From contig DKNW01000010.1 in the NCBI GenBank assembly GCA_002469805.1, forward strand, positions 4,047 through 13,561: a DNA stretch of 9,515 bases, in the 5' to 3' direction. This DNA is from Rhodobiaceae bacterium UBA7378. GTDB lineage: Bacteria > Pseudomonadota > Alphaproteobacteria > RS24. Within the stretch, counting starts at the first letter, position 1; the number at the start of each line of letters is the position of its first letter. Made by a program: the position numbers and the translations under genes. Below are positions 1 to 7,338 of the stretch, in pieces. A model generated the notes under the pieces. It saw only the letters and a list, made by a program, of their open reading frames with translations. It made no database searches and was not told the origin of the DNA.

Positions 1-695
1 GTATCCGTGCGCAAAACGCGCGGCCCGAGGCTAAGCTGCAGTGTTGCAGGCTGGCCAAGCACTGCTTCACGCTCGCTCTCACTAAAGCCGCCTTCCGGCC
101 CGATCAAAACCGCCAGCGCACCTGCCCGAGTGTCTATATGCTCTGAAAGCGCTGACAGGCCAGCGCCCGTTGGCGCTGCTTCATCGCAGAATATGAGCTT
201 TCTTGCGGGATCCCAGCCATTTAGCACTGCATCGAGGCGTTGTGCTGGCACGATATCCGGCACGTTCAGAATACCGCATTGTTCGGCGGCTTCTTGCGCA
301 TTTGCCCGCAGCCGGTCAGCATTGAGGCTACCCCCCTGCGTGCGCTCGGTCATGATAGGAACAAGCCGTGAAACCCCCATCTCGGTCGCTTTTTGAGCCA
401 GATAATCGAGCCGCGCGCGTTTCACGGGTGCAACCAACAACCAGATATCAGCTTGACTATCTTGCGGCCGCGTCCGGTGATCGATCGTCAATGACACCTC
501 TCGCTTATTGATCTGGGTAATGCGCGCATGCCATTCGCCATCGACACCGTTAAACAAAAGCACACCATAATCCGCATCGGCGCGCAGAACATTACGCAGA
601 TAATGTGCCGGATTGCCGGTTAAAATAAGCGTGCTATCAGCTACGAGAGGCTCGTCAACATACAGGCGCTGGACGGATTTGGTTTGACGTGTCAT
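1..695 (-). CDS. rsmE: 16S rRNA (uracil(1498)-N3)-methyltransferase RsmE, C-terminus cut by window edge
   Basis: RsmE uses S-adenosylmethionine to methylate N3 of U1498 in 16S rRNA of the assembled 30S subunit, in the cytoplasm. I translated 231 codons on the minus strand with no stop. The N-terminal PUA-like part includes 'HYLRNVLR' (residues 31-38). The SPOUT-fold part shows 'EQCGIL' (138-143), the cofactor-loop motif 'GPEGGFSESE' (199-208) and 'LGPRVLRTD' (223-231), which is the knot region near the end of this family. Family members are about 240-250 aa, so only some 15 residues lie beyond the edge. I chose the ATG at 695, which begins MTRQTKSVQRLYVDE. An in-frame ATG at 710 would add five residues and cannot be excluded. 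The gene is divergent from ubiA, with a 97-bp gap. Identity rests on the motifs read here plus family knowledge. Confidence 0.95.
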   Translation of the reverse strand, partial: MTRQTKSVQRLYVDEPLVADSTLILTGNPAHYLRNVLRADADYGVLLFNGVDGEWHARITQINKREVSLTIDHRTRPQDSQADIWLLVAPVKRARLDYLAQKATEMGVSRLVPIMTERTQGGSLNADRLRANAQEAAEQCGILNVPDIVPAQRLDAVLNGWDPARKLIFCDEAAPTGAGLSALSEHIDTRAGALAVLIGPEGGFSESEREAVLGQPATLQLSLGPRVLRTD

Positions 696-792
696 GAATT
701 TATCCCGCATCACAATATCACAAAGCGGCCCTGTTGAGATATATTCGGCGGGATATAACCAGCCAGATATCCCCCGTCGAGCGGAATTTAAG
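696..792. promoter_or_regulatory. Divergent intergenic region between rsmE and ubiA
   Basis: This 97-bp gap must hold the promoters for both divergent genes unless ubiA is read from elsewhere. It is AT-richer than its flanks. It carries GATAT at 738, 752 and 766, exactly 14 bp apart. A TTGAGA at 734-739 resembles a -35 box, but the nearest -10-like hexamer (TATAAC, 754-759) lies only 14 bp downstream, so I do not assign a promoter. The plus frame of ubiA stays open back to an ATG at 694, but nothing in that extension looks like UbiA. Confidence 0.4.
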
Positions 793-1758
793 ATGAATAA
801 TTTGCCCGAAGAAACGCCCCCACCTAAAGATGCGGCAACAAACGCGCCCGTACATGCGCCAGCAGATGCCGCCATAGATAATTGGGTCGCGCGGTATTTG
901 CCCAGGTCGGCTAGGCCCTATGCTGAGTTGGCGCGATTTGACCGGCCGATTGGCGGCTGGCTTTTGTTTTGGCCATGCCTTTGGGGATTGTCGCTTGCCG
1001 CCGGACCGCAAAACATTTATCCGCCACTCGAGCTGATATGCCTTTTTTTCATCGGGGCATTTGTCATGCGTGGTGCTGGATGCACATTTAATGACCTTGC
1101 TGATCGTGAGATCGATGCGCAAGTTGCCCGTACCGCCGGTCGGCCGCTCCCATCGGGGCGCATTTCGGTCACCCATGCTTGGGTATTTCTCATCGCCCAA
1201 GCTTTGGTGGGGTTGATTGTCTTACTGCAGTTTAATGCGCTGACAATCCTGATCGGACTCGCCGCGCTGGTGCCGGTGGCGATTTATCCGTTTATGAAGC
1301 GCATCACCTATTGGCCGCAATTATTTCTCGGCATCGCGTTTAACTGGGGGGCGCTTGTGGGCTACACAAGCCTGGCGGGACATATTGACCCTGCCGCGTT
1401 CGCGCTTTATGCCGCCGGCATTTTCTGGACGCTGGGCTACGACACGATTTACGCCCACCAAGATCGCGAAGACGACGCACTGGTCGGGGTGAAAAGCAGC
1501 GCCCTAAAACTTGGGCGCAAAACAGCTCCCGCCGTCTTGTTGTTCTATGTCGCCGCCCTTGCCTGCCTCGCGATCGCGGGCTTTTTAAGCGATGTCAGAG
1601 TTTTGTTCTGGCCGGGGCTGGTAATTGCCGCTTGGCACTTATTAATGCAGGTTTACCAGTTGGACATTGACGATCCGGCGCAATGTTTGCGGATTTTCCG
1701 ACGTAATCGCGATACCGGCTTTATTATTGCATCGGCTTATATCCTAGGCATCTTCTAG
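793..1758 (+). CDS. ubiA: 4-hydroxybenzoate polyprenyltransferase UbiA
   Basis: UbiA is an integral inner-membrane prenyltransferase that joins a polyprenyl diphosphate to 4-hydroxybenzoate, the first membrane step of ubiquinone synthesis. The 321-aa product has a Pro/Ala-rich cytoplasmic lead (about 1-40), 'RFDRPIGGWLLFWPC' (48-62), and the two Asp-rich Mg2+/diphosphate motifs: 'NDLADREID' (100-108) and 'YDTIYAHQDREDD' (216-228). 'AGRPLPSG' (115-122) is also typical. Hydrophobic stretches fit the family's multi-helix bundle, and the length is normal for alphaproteobacterial members. I chose the ATG at 793 because known family N-termini are short. The in-frame ATG at 694 would add 33 residues of no UbiA character and start inside the rsmE start codon. 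Nothing indicates coupling to the desaturase, which follows after 89 bp. The second motif and FDRP/GWLL context favour 4-hydroxybenzoate over menaquinone- or haem-pathway relatives. Confidence 0.95.
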   Translation: MNNLPEETPPPKDAATNAPVHAPADAAIDNWVARYLPRSARPYAELARFDRPIGGWLLFWPCLWGLSLAAGPQNIYPPLELICLFFIGAFVMRGAGCTFNDLADREIDAQVARTAGRPLPSGRISVTHAWVFLIAQALVGLIVLLQFNALTILIGLAALVPVAIYPFMKRITYWPQLFLGIAFNWGALVGYTSLAGHIDPAAFALYAAGIFWTLGYDTIYAHQDREDDALVGVKSSALKLGRKTAPAVLLFYVAALACLAIAGFLSDVRVLFWPGLVIAAWHLLMQVYQLDIDDPAQCLRIFRRNRDTGFIIASAYILGIF

Positions 1759-1797
1759 CTTTCTTGTGCGTTTTCAACACCGAGCGGTGGGTAAGGG

Positions 1798-1826
1798 GTG
1801 AAACCGCGCCCAAATTACCTTATATT
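1798..1826 (+). promoter_or_regulatory. Candidate sigma70-type promoter for the desaturase gene
   Basis: GTGAAA at 1798-1803 matches the TTGACA -35 consensus at 4 of 6 bases. TATATT at 1821-1826 matches TATAAT at 5 of 6. The spacer is exactly 17 bp. The predicted transcription start, near 1833, leaves only about 15 nt before the ATG at 1848, just enough for the ribosome binding site. This is the only well-spaced promoter-like pair I found in the window. It may serve the whole desaturase-pmbA-msbA-waaA-lpxK run. It is a pattern match only. Confidence 0.35.
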
Positions 1827-1835
1827 AAGAACAAC

Positions 1836-1842
1836 AAAGGAG
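1836..1842 (+). promoter_or_regulatory. Ribosome binding site fixing the desaturase start
   Basis: AAAGGAG lies 5 nt before the ATG at 1848. It rules out the upstream in-frame TTG at 1764, whose extra 28 residues would span the candidate promoter and this site. Confidence 0.8.
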
Positions 1843-1847
1843 CGAAC

Positions 1848-2879
1848 ATGGCCCAAGCACCAGTGTTGCGGGTGCCCGCAACCGATTTGTTAGACCGCGA
1901 AACCCTCGCCGAATTGCGACAACGCTCGTCGCTCATGGGCTTGGCACTGATTTTTCATGCCTGGATCATCATCGTCAGCGCCATGGCGCTGTTCTTCTTT
2001 TTTCCAAATCCGGTTACATTCATCCTCGCCGTCATGCTCATTGGTGCCCGACAGCTAGGTTTGGCGATCTTGATGCATGATGCGGCGCATAATGCGTTGA
2101 TGCCGAACAATAAACTAAATGATATTGTCAGCGATATGTTCTGCGCGTTCCCGCTTCTTGCCAGAACAGTGCCCTATCGTCGCTACCACCTACAACACCA
2201 TATGCGCACCCAACAGGAAGATGACCCTGACCTAATTTTGTCGGCTCCGTTCCCGATCACACGCAAAAGTTTCATCCGTAAAATGATCCGCGACCTTACC
2301 GGACAGACGGCCTACCAACAGCGCAAGGCGCAATTCAAAAACGCGCTGGACAGCAAAGGTCTGCCGCTTAAGGCCAGAGGCATGTTTTTCTGGTCGCGGC
2401 TTGGTCCGGCCATCATCGCCAATCTGGTAATATTTGGCTTGTGCGCGGCGCTGTTTCACTGGAGCTTCTATCTTATGTTTTGGCTGCTGCCATTCTTCAC
2501 CTACCACATGGCCATTACGCGCATTCGCAATATTGCAGAGCATGCCGTTGTGCCTGACAATGATGACCCGTTTCGCAATGCACGCACAACCAAGGCGGGC
2601 TGGCTGGCGCGGCTATTTCTTGCACCCTATTGGGTGAATTATCACGTCGAGCATCACCTGCTTATGTATATTCCCTGCTGGCAACTCCCTGCCACGCAAA
2701 AAGCGCTGAAGGCGCGCGGCCTCGCCGAACGGATGGAACTGGCGCCGAGCTATTTGAGCGTCTTACGCAAGGCGTGCGCGCGCCATAATGATGAAGATAA
2801 ACCGGGCAATCTGGCGCATAATGCGCGGCGGCGTGTCGATGGAAATTTTACCGAGGGTTTCACCTCCAAAGCATCCTGA
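1848..2879 (+). CDS. Membrane fatty acid desaturase (three-histidine-box di-iron family)
   Basis: This is a membrane-bound di-iron enzyme of the fatty acid desaturase superfamily, which uses O2 and an electron donor to introduce double bonds or hydroxyls into lipid chains. The 343-aa product has all three histidine boxes: 'HDAAH' (77-81), 'HLQHH' (114-118) and 'HVEHH' (266-270), with a further 'RNIAEHA' (227-233). Hydrophobic helices lie at about 31-53, 55-76, 185-205 and 206-221, an arrangement that leaves the His boxes on the cytoplasmic face. The last 40 residues are charged and carry no box. The start at 1848 has a strong Shine-Dalgarno sequence. pmbA follows after 34 bp with its own site, so co-transcription is plausible. 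Neighbouring lipid A genes suggest a membrane-lipid role, but acyl-lipid, acyl-CoA or other substrates cannot be distinguished here, and hydroxylase activity is possible. Carotenoid-type members of the superfamily are less likely, since no carotenoid gene is nearby. Confidence 0.9.
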   Translation: MAQAPVLRVPATDLLDRETLAELRQRSSLMGLALIFHAWIIIVSAMALFFFFPNPVTFILAVMLIGARQLGLAILMHDAAHNALMPNNKLNDIVSDMFCAFPLLARTVPYRRYHLQHHMRTQQEDDPDLILSAPFPITRKSFIRKMIRDLTGQTAYQQRKAQFKNALDSKGLPLKARGMFFWSRLGPAIIANLVIFGLCAALFHWSFYLMFWLLPFFTYHMAITRIRNIAEHAVVPDNDDPFRNARTTKAGWLARLFLAPYWVNYHVEHHLLMYIPCWQLPATQKALKARGLAERMELAPSYLSVLRKACARHNDEDKPGNLAHNARRRVDGNFTEGFTSKAS

Positions 2880-2901
2880 CTTTTCGTCCGGCCGCGTTTT
2901 G

Positions 2902-2908
2902 TAAGGAG
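2902..2908 (+). promoter_or_regulatory. Ribosome binding site of pmbA
   Basis: TAAGGAG ends 5 nt before the ATG at 2914. The spacing and the following CG are the same as at the desaturase gene, so both are probably translated efficiently and independently. Confidence 0.8.
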
Positions 2909-2913
2909 CGTCT

Positions 2914-4251
2914 ATGTCCGACCGCAATCTTGATTTGGCACAAAAGATTATTGATATGACACTTGCGATGGGCGCTGACAGTGCCGATGCGCTGGTTGGC
3001 GAAAGTGCCTCGCTTAGTGTTTCCTGCCGGCTTGGTGTGCTGGAAGACACGGAACGTTCGGAAAGTCGTGACCTTGGCCTGCGGGCTATTATCGGCCAAC
3101 AGCAGGCTTTTGTTTCCGGCACGGCGGTCGACGCTGATGCGCTGCAACGCCTCGCAGAACGCGCTGTCGAAATGGCAAAAACCACACCGGCAGATCGCTA
3201 TTGCGGACTGGCACCTGCCGACCAGCTCGCAACCCAATTACCTGCACTCGACCTCGCCGATACGCACGAGCCAAGCGCCGCAGATCTGCAACGCATGGCA
3301 CACGAGACCGAAGATATCGCGCGCGCCATGGCGGGCATTACAAATTCCGAAGGGGCCGGAGCATCCTGGGGGCGGGGCACCACCGCACTCGTGACCAGTC
3401 ACGGCTTTGCCGGCAGTTATTCCAGCACAAGTTTTTCCATGAGTTGTAGCGTGGTAGCCGGATCGGGCGATAATATGGAGCGCGATTACGCCGGTCACAG
3501 CGCGCGGCATTTTGCTGACCTCGACACACCCGAAGAGATCGGCACACGCACGGGAGAACGCACGCTAGCGCGGCTGAACCCTCGCAAACTCGAAAGCAAA
3601 AAAATGCCTATCGTATATGACCCACGCGTGTCGGCGTCTTTGCTTGGGCATTTAGCAGCCGCAATTTCCGGCAGTGCGATTGCGCGCGGCACCTCGTTCC
3701 TGCGCGATGCCATGGGCACACAGATCATGGCACCGGCACTCGAGATTATCGACGAACCGCACCGGATGCGGGGCCTGCGTTCGGCGGCATTTGATGGCGA
3801 AGGCTTATTGCCGGAGACGCTCAACCTTGTGCAAGACGGCGTTTTGCAAAGCTGGCTGCTCGACACATCCACAGCGCAACAACTGGGCCTTAAAAGCAAT
3901 GCCCGCGCCGCCCGCGGCGTTGGCGGGCCGCCCTCGCCTTCGGCCACAAATCTATATCTGGCGGCGGGCACAAAAGACGTAGCCAGTCTTTTGCGCGAAA
4001 TTGGCGACGGGCTTCTCGTCACAGAATTGATCGGCATGGGCGTCAATGGTGCAACCGGCGATTACAGCCGCGGCGCGTCGGGCTTCCGCATTGAAAATGG
4101 TGAACTCACTTACCCCGTCAGCGAAGTAACAATCGCCGGCAACCTCAAAGACATGTTCCTGAATATGACGCCAGCCAACGACCTCACCTTCCGACGCGGC
4201 GTCAACGCGCCAACCGTTTTGGTAGAAGGCATGACGCTGGCCGGCCTCTAA
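2914..4251 (+). CDS. pmbA: TldE/PmbA subunit of the TldD-TldE metalloprotease
   Basis: PmbA (TldE) is the partner of TldD in a cytoplasmic heterodimeric metalloprotease known from enterobacteria to process microcin B17 and degrade the CcdA antitoxin. The 445-aa length matches the family (about 440-450). Recognisable parts are the N-terminal domain with 'ADSADALV' (21-28) and 'GLRAIIGQQQAFVSG' (55-69), the central 'LLGHLAAAISGSAIARGTSF' (243-262), 'GVGGPPSPSATNLYL' (335-349), and the C-terminal 'IGMGVNGATGDYSRGASGF' (373-391) with 'PVSEVTIAGNL' (401-411). There is no HExxxH zinc motif anywhere, which marks it as the TldE rather than the catalytic TldD subunit. No tldD is in the window, so the partner must be encoded elsewhere. 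The ABC exporter starts 1 bp after its stop, which argues for one operon. Its cellular substrate in this organism is unknown. Confidence 0.95.
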   Translation: MSDRNLDLAQKIIDMTLAMGADSADALVGESASLSVSCRLGVLEDTERSESRDLGLRAIIGQQQAFVSGTAVDADALQRLAERAVEMAKTTPADRYCGLAPADQLATQLPALDLADTHEPSAADLQRMAHETEDIARAMAGITNSEGAGASWGRGTTALVTSHGFAGSYSSTSFSMSCSVVAGSGDNMERDYAGHSARHFADLDTPEEIGTRTGERTLARLNPRKLESKKMPIVYDPRVSASLLGHLAAAISGSAIARGTSFLRDAMGTQIMAPALEIIDEPHRMRGLRSAAFDGEGLLPETLNLVQDGVLQSWLLDTSTAQQLGLKSNARAARGVGGPPSPSATNLYLAAGTKDVASLLREIGDGLLVTELIGMGVNGATGDYSRGASGFRIENGELTYPVSEVTIAGNLKDMFLNMTPANDLTFRRGVNAPTVLVEGMTLAGL

Positions 4252-4252
4252 G

Positions 4253-6046
4253 ATGAACCAGCCAGAACATATCATCGACGCTTATCATACCCGCAAATGG
4301 CGGTCCTACGGGCTGATTGAGCGCATGTTGCGGACCTATTTACGACCGTATTTGTGGCTACTTGGGCTTAGCGTGCTGGCGAATGTAATCGTTGCCAGCA
4401 CCACCAGCGCCCTGCCTTGGTTTATTCAACAGGCCATCGACAAAGTGTTTGGCGACCAAGACGAGAGTATGCTGCTGCTCATTCCTATCGGCGTGGTTGC
4501 TATTTCCCTGCTCAAAGGCGCGGCCACATATGGGTCGAATGTCATTATGGCGTTTGTGGGACAGCGCACGACCTCCAATTTGCAGCGCGATCTATTTGCC
4601 CATCTCGTGCGAGGCGACCTGGCACGGGTCGGGCAGCAACATTCGGGGGAATATATTTCCGTTTTCATGAACGACGCGACGCGCCTGCGCGACACGGTCA
4701 ACACGGCCATCATCAATATTGTGCGTCATTTACTCACCGTCATCGCACTGACAATTTTTATGTATGTAATTAATGCGCAGCTGGCGCTGATCTACACCAT
4801 GATTGTTATTCCCTTGGGACTTGTCTTCATGCATCGGCTTGGGCGCGTAACCCGCAAAGCCTCGCGCCAAGGCCTCGAGGAGATCGGCGGCCTGTCGACG
4901 CTCATATCTGAGACATTGGGAGGTTTGCGGATTGTTAAAGCATATGGGCAAGAGACCGAGCAGATCACGCGGGCTGGTAGCACCATCGACACGCTGCTGA
5001 ACTACACCATGCGCTCGATGCGCGCACGCGCCGCGGCAAGTCCGGCGATTGAAATGCTGGCCGGTATTGCGGTCGGCGTTATTATTTTTTACGGCGGCTA
5101 CCAATCAACGCAAGGCAATCTCACCGCCGGAGAATTTATGGGCTTCATCTCGGCCCTGCTAATGGCCTATCAGCCTTTGCGGGCCGTAGCGAATATGCAA
5201 ACGGTGTTGCAAGAGGGCGTATCGGCAGGTACGCGCATTTTCGCCATTCTCGATTCCACCGATGAAATAATTAACAAGCCCGACGCACCAGCACTTGACG
5301 TCAAACAAGGGGCCATGACATTTGAGCAGGTTAAATTCGCATATGCAGGCCGCGAAACCCCGGCGCTGGACGGCATTACGCTGGATATACCCGCCGGGCA
5401 GACCGTGGCGTTGGTCGGGGCATCAGGGTCGGGCAAGTCAACCCTGCTCAACCTTACATTGCGCTTTTTTGATATCGATAGCGGGCGCATCACAATTGAC
5501 GGCCAAGACATTCGCGACGTGTCGCTCGACAGCTTGCGGGCGGCAACCGCGTTAGTGACGCAAGATCCGTTTTTGTTCGACGACACAATCGCCAAAAATA
5601 TTGCCTTCGGTAAAGCCTACGCGACACAAGCCGACATAGAAAATGCCGCGCGCCAAGCCGCTGCGCATGAGTTTATCCGCGACCTGCCGCAGGGTTATGA
5701 AACGACTGTTGGCGAGGGTGGCCTCCGGCTTTCCGGGGGGCAAAAACAACGCCTCGCCATTGCCCGAGCTATTTTGAAAGATGCGCCTATTCTCCTATTG
5801 GATGAAGCAACTTCAGCCCTCGATACCGTTTCCGAAGCGCAAGTACAAAAGGCACTCGAAAAACTTTTGGAAGGCCGGACCGCTTTAATTATAGCGCACC
5901 GTCTGTCCACCGTAATGCACGCCGACCGGATATATGTTCTGGAGCAGGGGCATTTGCGCGAAACCGGCACACATAGCGATCTGCTATCTGCTGGCGGGCT
6001 ATATGCCGAACTTTATCAGACACAATTTCGCGAGAGCGAAACGTGA
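4253..6046 (+). CDS. msbA: MsbA-type ABC exporter, probable lipid A flippase
   Basis: This is a half-size ABC exporter with a fused transmembrane domain and ATPase, expected to work as a homodimer that flips lipid A-core across the inner membrane. The 597-aa protein has about six helices (roughly 32-53, 73-100, 152-172, 175-195, 265-282, 293-312). The ATPase domain carries Walker A 'GASGSGKST' (389-397), Q-loop Gln437, signature 'LSGGQ' (493-497), Walker B 'ILLLDE' (513-518), D-loop 'SALD' (521-524) and H-loop His549, all intact. It starts 1 bp after the pmbA stop without a clear Shine-Dalgarno sequence, so coupling is likely, and its stop overlaps the start of waaA. The ABC family alone does not fix the substrate. 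The lipid A assignment rests on length, class and position directly before waaA and lpxK. A multidrug or other lipid exporter remains possible. Confidence 0.9.
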   Translation: MNQPEHIIDAYHTRKWRSYGLIERMLRTYLRPYLWLLGLSVLANVIVASTTSALPWFIQQAIDKVFGDQDESMLLLIPIGVVAISLLKGAATYGSNVIMAFVGQRTTSNLQRDLFAHLVRGDLARVGQQHSGEYISVFMNDATRLRDTVNTAIINIVRHLLTVIALTIFMYVINAQLALIYTMIVIPLGLVFMHRLGRVTRKASRQGLEEIGGLSTLISETLGGLRIVKAYGQETEQITRAGSTIDTLLNYTMRSMRARAAASPAIEMLAGIAVGVIIFYGGYQSTQGNLTAGEFMGFISALLMAYQPLRAVANMQTVLQEGVSAGTRIFAILDSTDEIINKPDAPALDVKQGAMTFEQVKFAYAGRETPALDGITLDIPAGQTVALVGASGSGKSTLLNLTLRFFDIDSGRITIDGQDIRDVSLDSLRAATALVTQDPFLFDDTIAKNIAFGKAYATQADIENAARQAAAHEFIRDLPQGYETTVGEGGLRLSGGQKQRLAIARAILKDAPILLLDEATSALDTVSEAQVQKALEKLLEGRTALIIAHRLSTVMHADRIYVLEQGHLRETGTHSDLLSAGGLYAELYQTQFRESET

Positions 6047-7338
6047 TGCTTGGCGTGCGGGCCTATCAGGTCGGCGTAACGCTGGTCGCTCCTTTGCTCC
6101 CGGTTTTGCTTAAACGGCGGGTGAAATCCGGGCGCGAAGACGCAGCGCGATTTAGCGAAAAAATGGCCCGTAACATGGCACCGCGCCCAGACGGACACCT
6201 CATCTGGGTGCATGCCGCATCCGTAGGCGAAACCCGCTCGGTTTTGCCATTGATGGGCGACCTGCTGGCGGCGCATGAAAATAGCCATATTCTGCTGACC
6301 ACGGGCACGCGCACATCCGCCGGTTTGATCGCGCAGCTTACCCCGGAAAGTTTTGCCAATATTCACCGCCTCACCCATCAATATTTGCCGCTTGACCGGC
6401 CACGCTGGGTACGACGTTTTCTTGATCACTGGAAGCCGCAGCTTGCCGTTTTTGTCGAGAGCGAATTATGGCCCAACCTGCTATTAAACATGCGCAAGCG
6501 GGGTATCCCGGCAGCACTTGTAAATGGCCGGCTTTCAGCACCGTCTTTTCGGTTCTGGCGGCGGGCAAAAAATTCTGCCCAGCGTCTTTTCGGCTGTTTC
6601 GATACACTGCTGGCACAAGACGCGCTCACGGCAGAACGCTGGGACCAGTTAGGTCTTCGCGGATATGTGTCCACTGGAAACCTCAAACTCGACGCGCCAG
6701 TACTTGAGGTCGACGCACATGCACACTTGGCGTTGAAAGATGCCTTACAAAACCGTCCGGTCTGGCTGGCAGCCAGCACGCATCCCGGCGAAGACGAATT
6801 AATTGCCGCGTGTCACGAAAAATTGCGTGCCAGCTATCCAGAACTTTTATGCATTATTATCCCGCGCCATCCTGAACGCGGACCCGAAATAGCGGCAATG
6901 CTTAAGGCCCGCGCGCACGGTGCCGCGCGACGTAGCTCTGGCGCGCTCCCCGCACCCGATGACGCGTTTTATGTTGGCGACACGCTTGGGGAAATGGGCT
7001 TGTTTTACCGGCTAGATGCGTGTGTGTTTATGGGCGGCTCGCTAGTGCCGCATGGCGGCCAGAACCCGCTTGAGGCAGCAAGGCTGGATAATGCAATACT
7101 ATGCGGCCCACATACCGCCAATTTCGTGTCTGTATATGAAGCGCTTTCTACTGATAGTGGTGTCGTCAATGTTGCCGATGCGCATGAATTGACGGCAGCG
7201 CTTGATCGCTTGCTCTGCGCGCCCGAAGAACGCAAACAGCTCGCAGCCGCGGCGCAAGCGCATGAGGCACGTCAGGGTGGTGCCCGCGCCAGCACCTTGT
7301 CGGCGCTTAATCACTTGATGGCGCGTGCCCATGCGTAG
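6046..7338 (+). CDS. waaA: 3-deoxy-D-manno-octulosonic acid transferase (Kdo transferase)
   Basis: WaaA (KdtA) transfers Kdo from CMP-Kdo to the lipid A precursor on the cytoplasmic face of the inner membrane. The 430-aa product (family about 420-430) begins with a hydrophobic anchor (about 6-22). Then comes 'SGREDAARFSEK' (28-39), where Glu31 matches the proposed catalytic Glu of the family. The GT-B fold is seen in 'WVHAASVGET' (54-63), 'VESELWPN' (137-144), 'STHPGE' (244-249), 'PRHPERG' (273-279) and 'GGSLVPHGGQNPLE' (330-343). The start is ambiguous by one codon: GTG at 6043 or ATG at 6046. I prefer the ATG, which forms a TGATG junction with the exporter's TGA. Either way translation is probably coupled. 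Only one Kdo transferase is present in the window. Whether it adds one, two or more Kdo residues cannot be told from sequence. Confidence 0.96.
   Translation: MLGVRAYQVGVTLVAPLLPVLLKRRVKSGREDAARFSEKMARNMAPRPDGHLIWVHAASVGETRSVLPLMGDLLAAHENSHILLTTGTRTSAGLIAQLTPESFANIHRLTHQYLPLDRPRWVRRFLDHWKPQLAVFVESELWPNLLLNMRKRGIPAALVNGRLSAPSFRFWRRAKNSAQRLFGCFDTLLAQDALTAERWDQLGLRGYVSTGNLKLDAPVLEVDAHAHLALKDALQNRPVWLAASTHPGEDELIAACHEKLRASYPELLCIIIPRHPERGPEIAAMLKARAHGAARRSSGALPAPDDAFYVGDTLGEMGLFYRLDACVFMGGSLVPHGGQNPLEAARLDNAILCGPHTANFVSVYEALSTDSGVVNVADAHELTAALDRLLCAPEERKQLAAAAQAHEARQGGARASTLSALNHLMARAHA

Noticed and set aside
7..396. 129-codon open frame on the plus strand
   Set aside because: It is antisense to rsmE. 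The rsmE frame shows the SPOUT motifs, while this one shows nothing.
734..759. TTGAGA plus TATAAC as a ubiA promoter
   Set aside because: The spacer is only 14 bp, too short for a normal sigma70 promoter, and no better-spaced -10 was found.
718..1200. 160-codon open frame on the minus strand
   Set aside because: It lies antisense to ubiA, whose product has clear family motifs. The antisense translation has no recognisable domain and an Arg/Pro-rich shadow composition.
1778..1789. CACCG-AG-CGGTG inverted repeat after ubiA, considered as a terminator
   Set aside because: The loop would be 2 nt, so only about 4 bp can pair, and no T-run follows.
1764..1847. Longer desaturase reading from a TTG at 1764
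   Set aside because: A strong AAAGGAG site precedes the ATG at 1848, and the extension covers the candidate promoter and has no desaturase-like sequence.
3495..4046. 183-codon open frame on the minus strand
   Set aside because: It is fully antisense to conserved pmbA motifs, with Ser/Arg-rich shadow composition.
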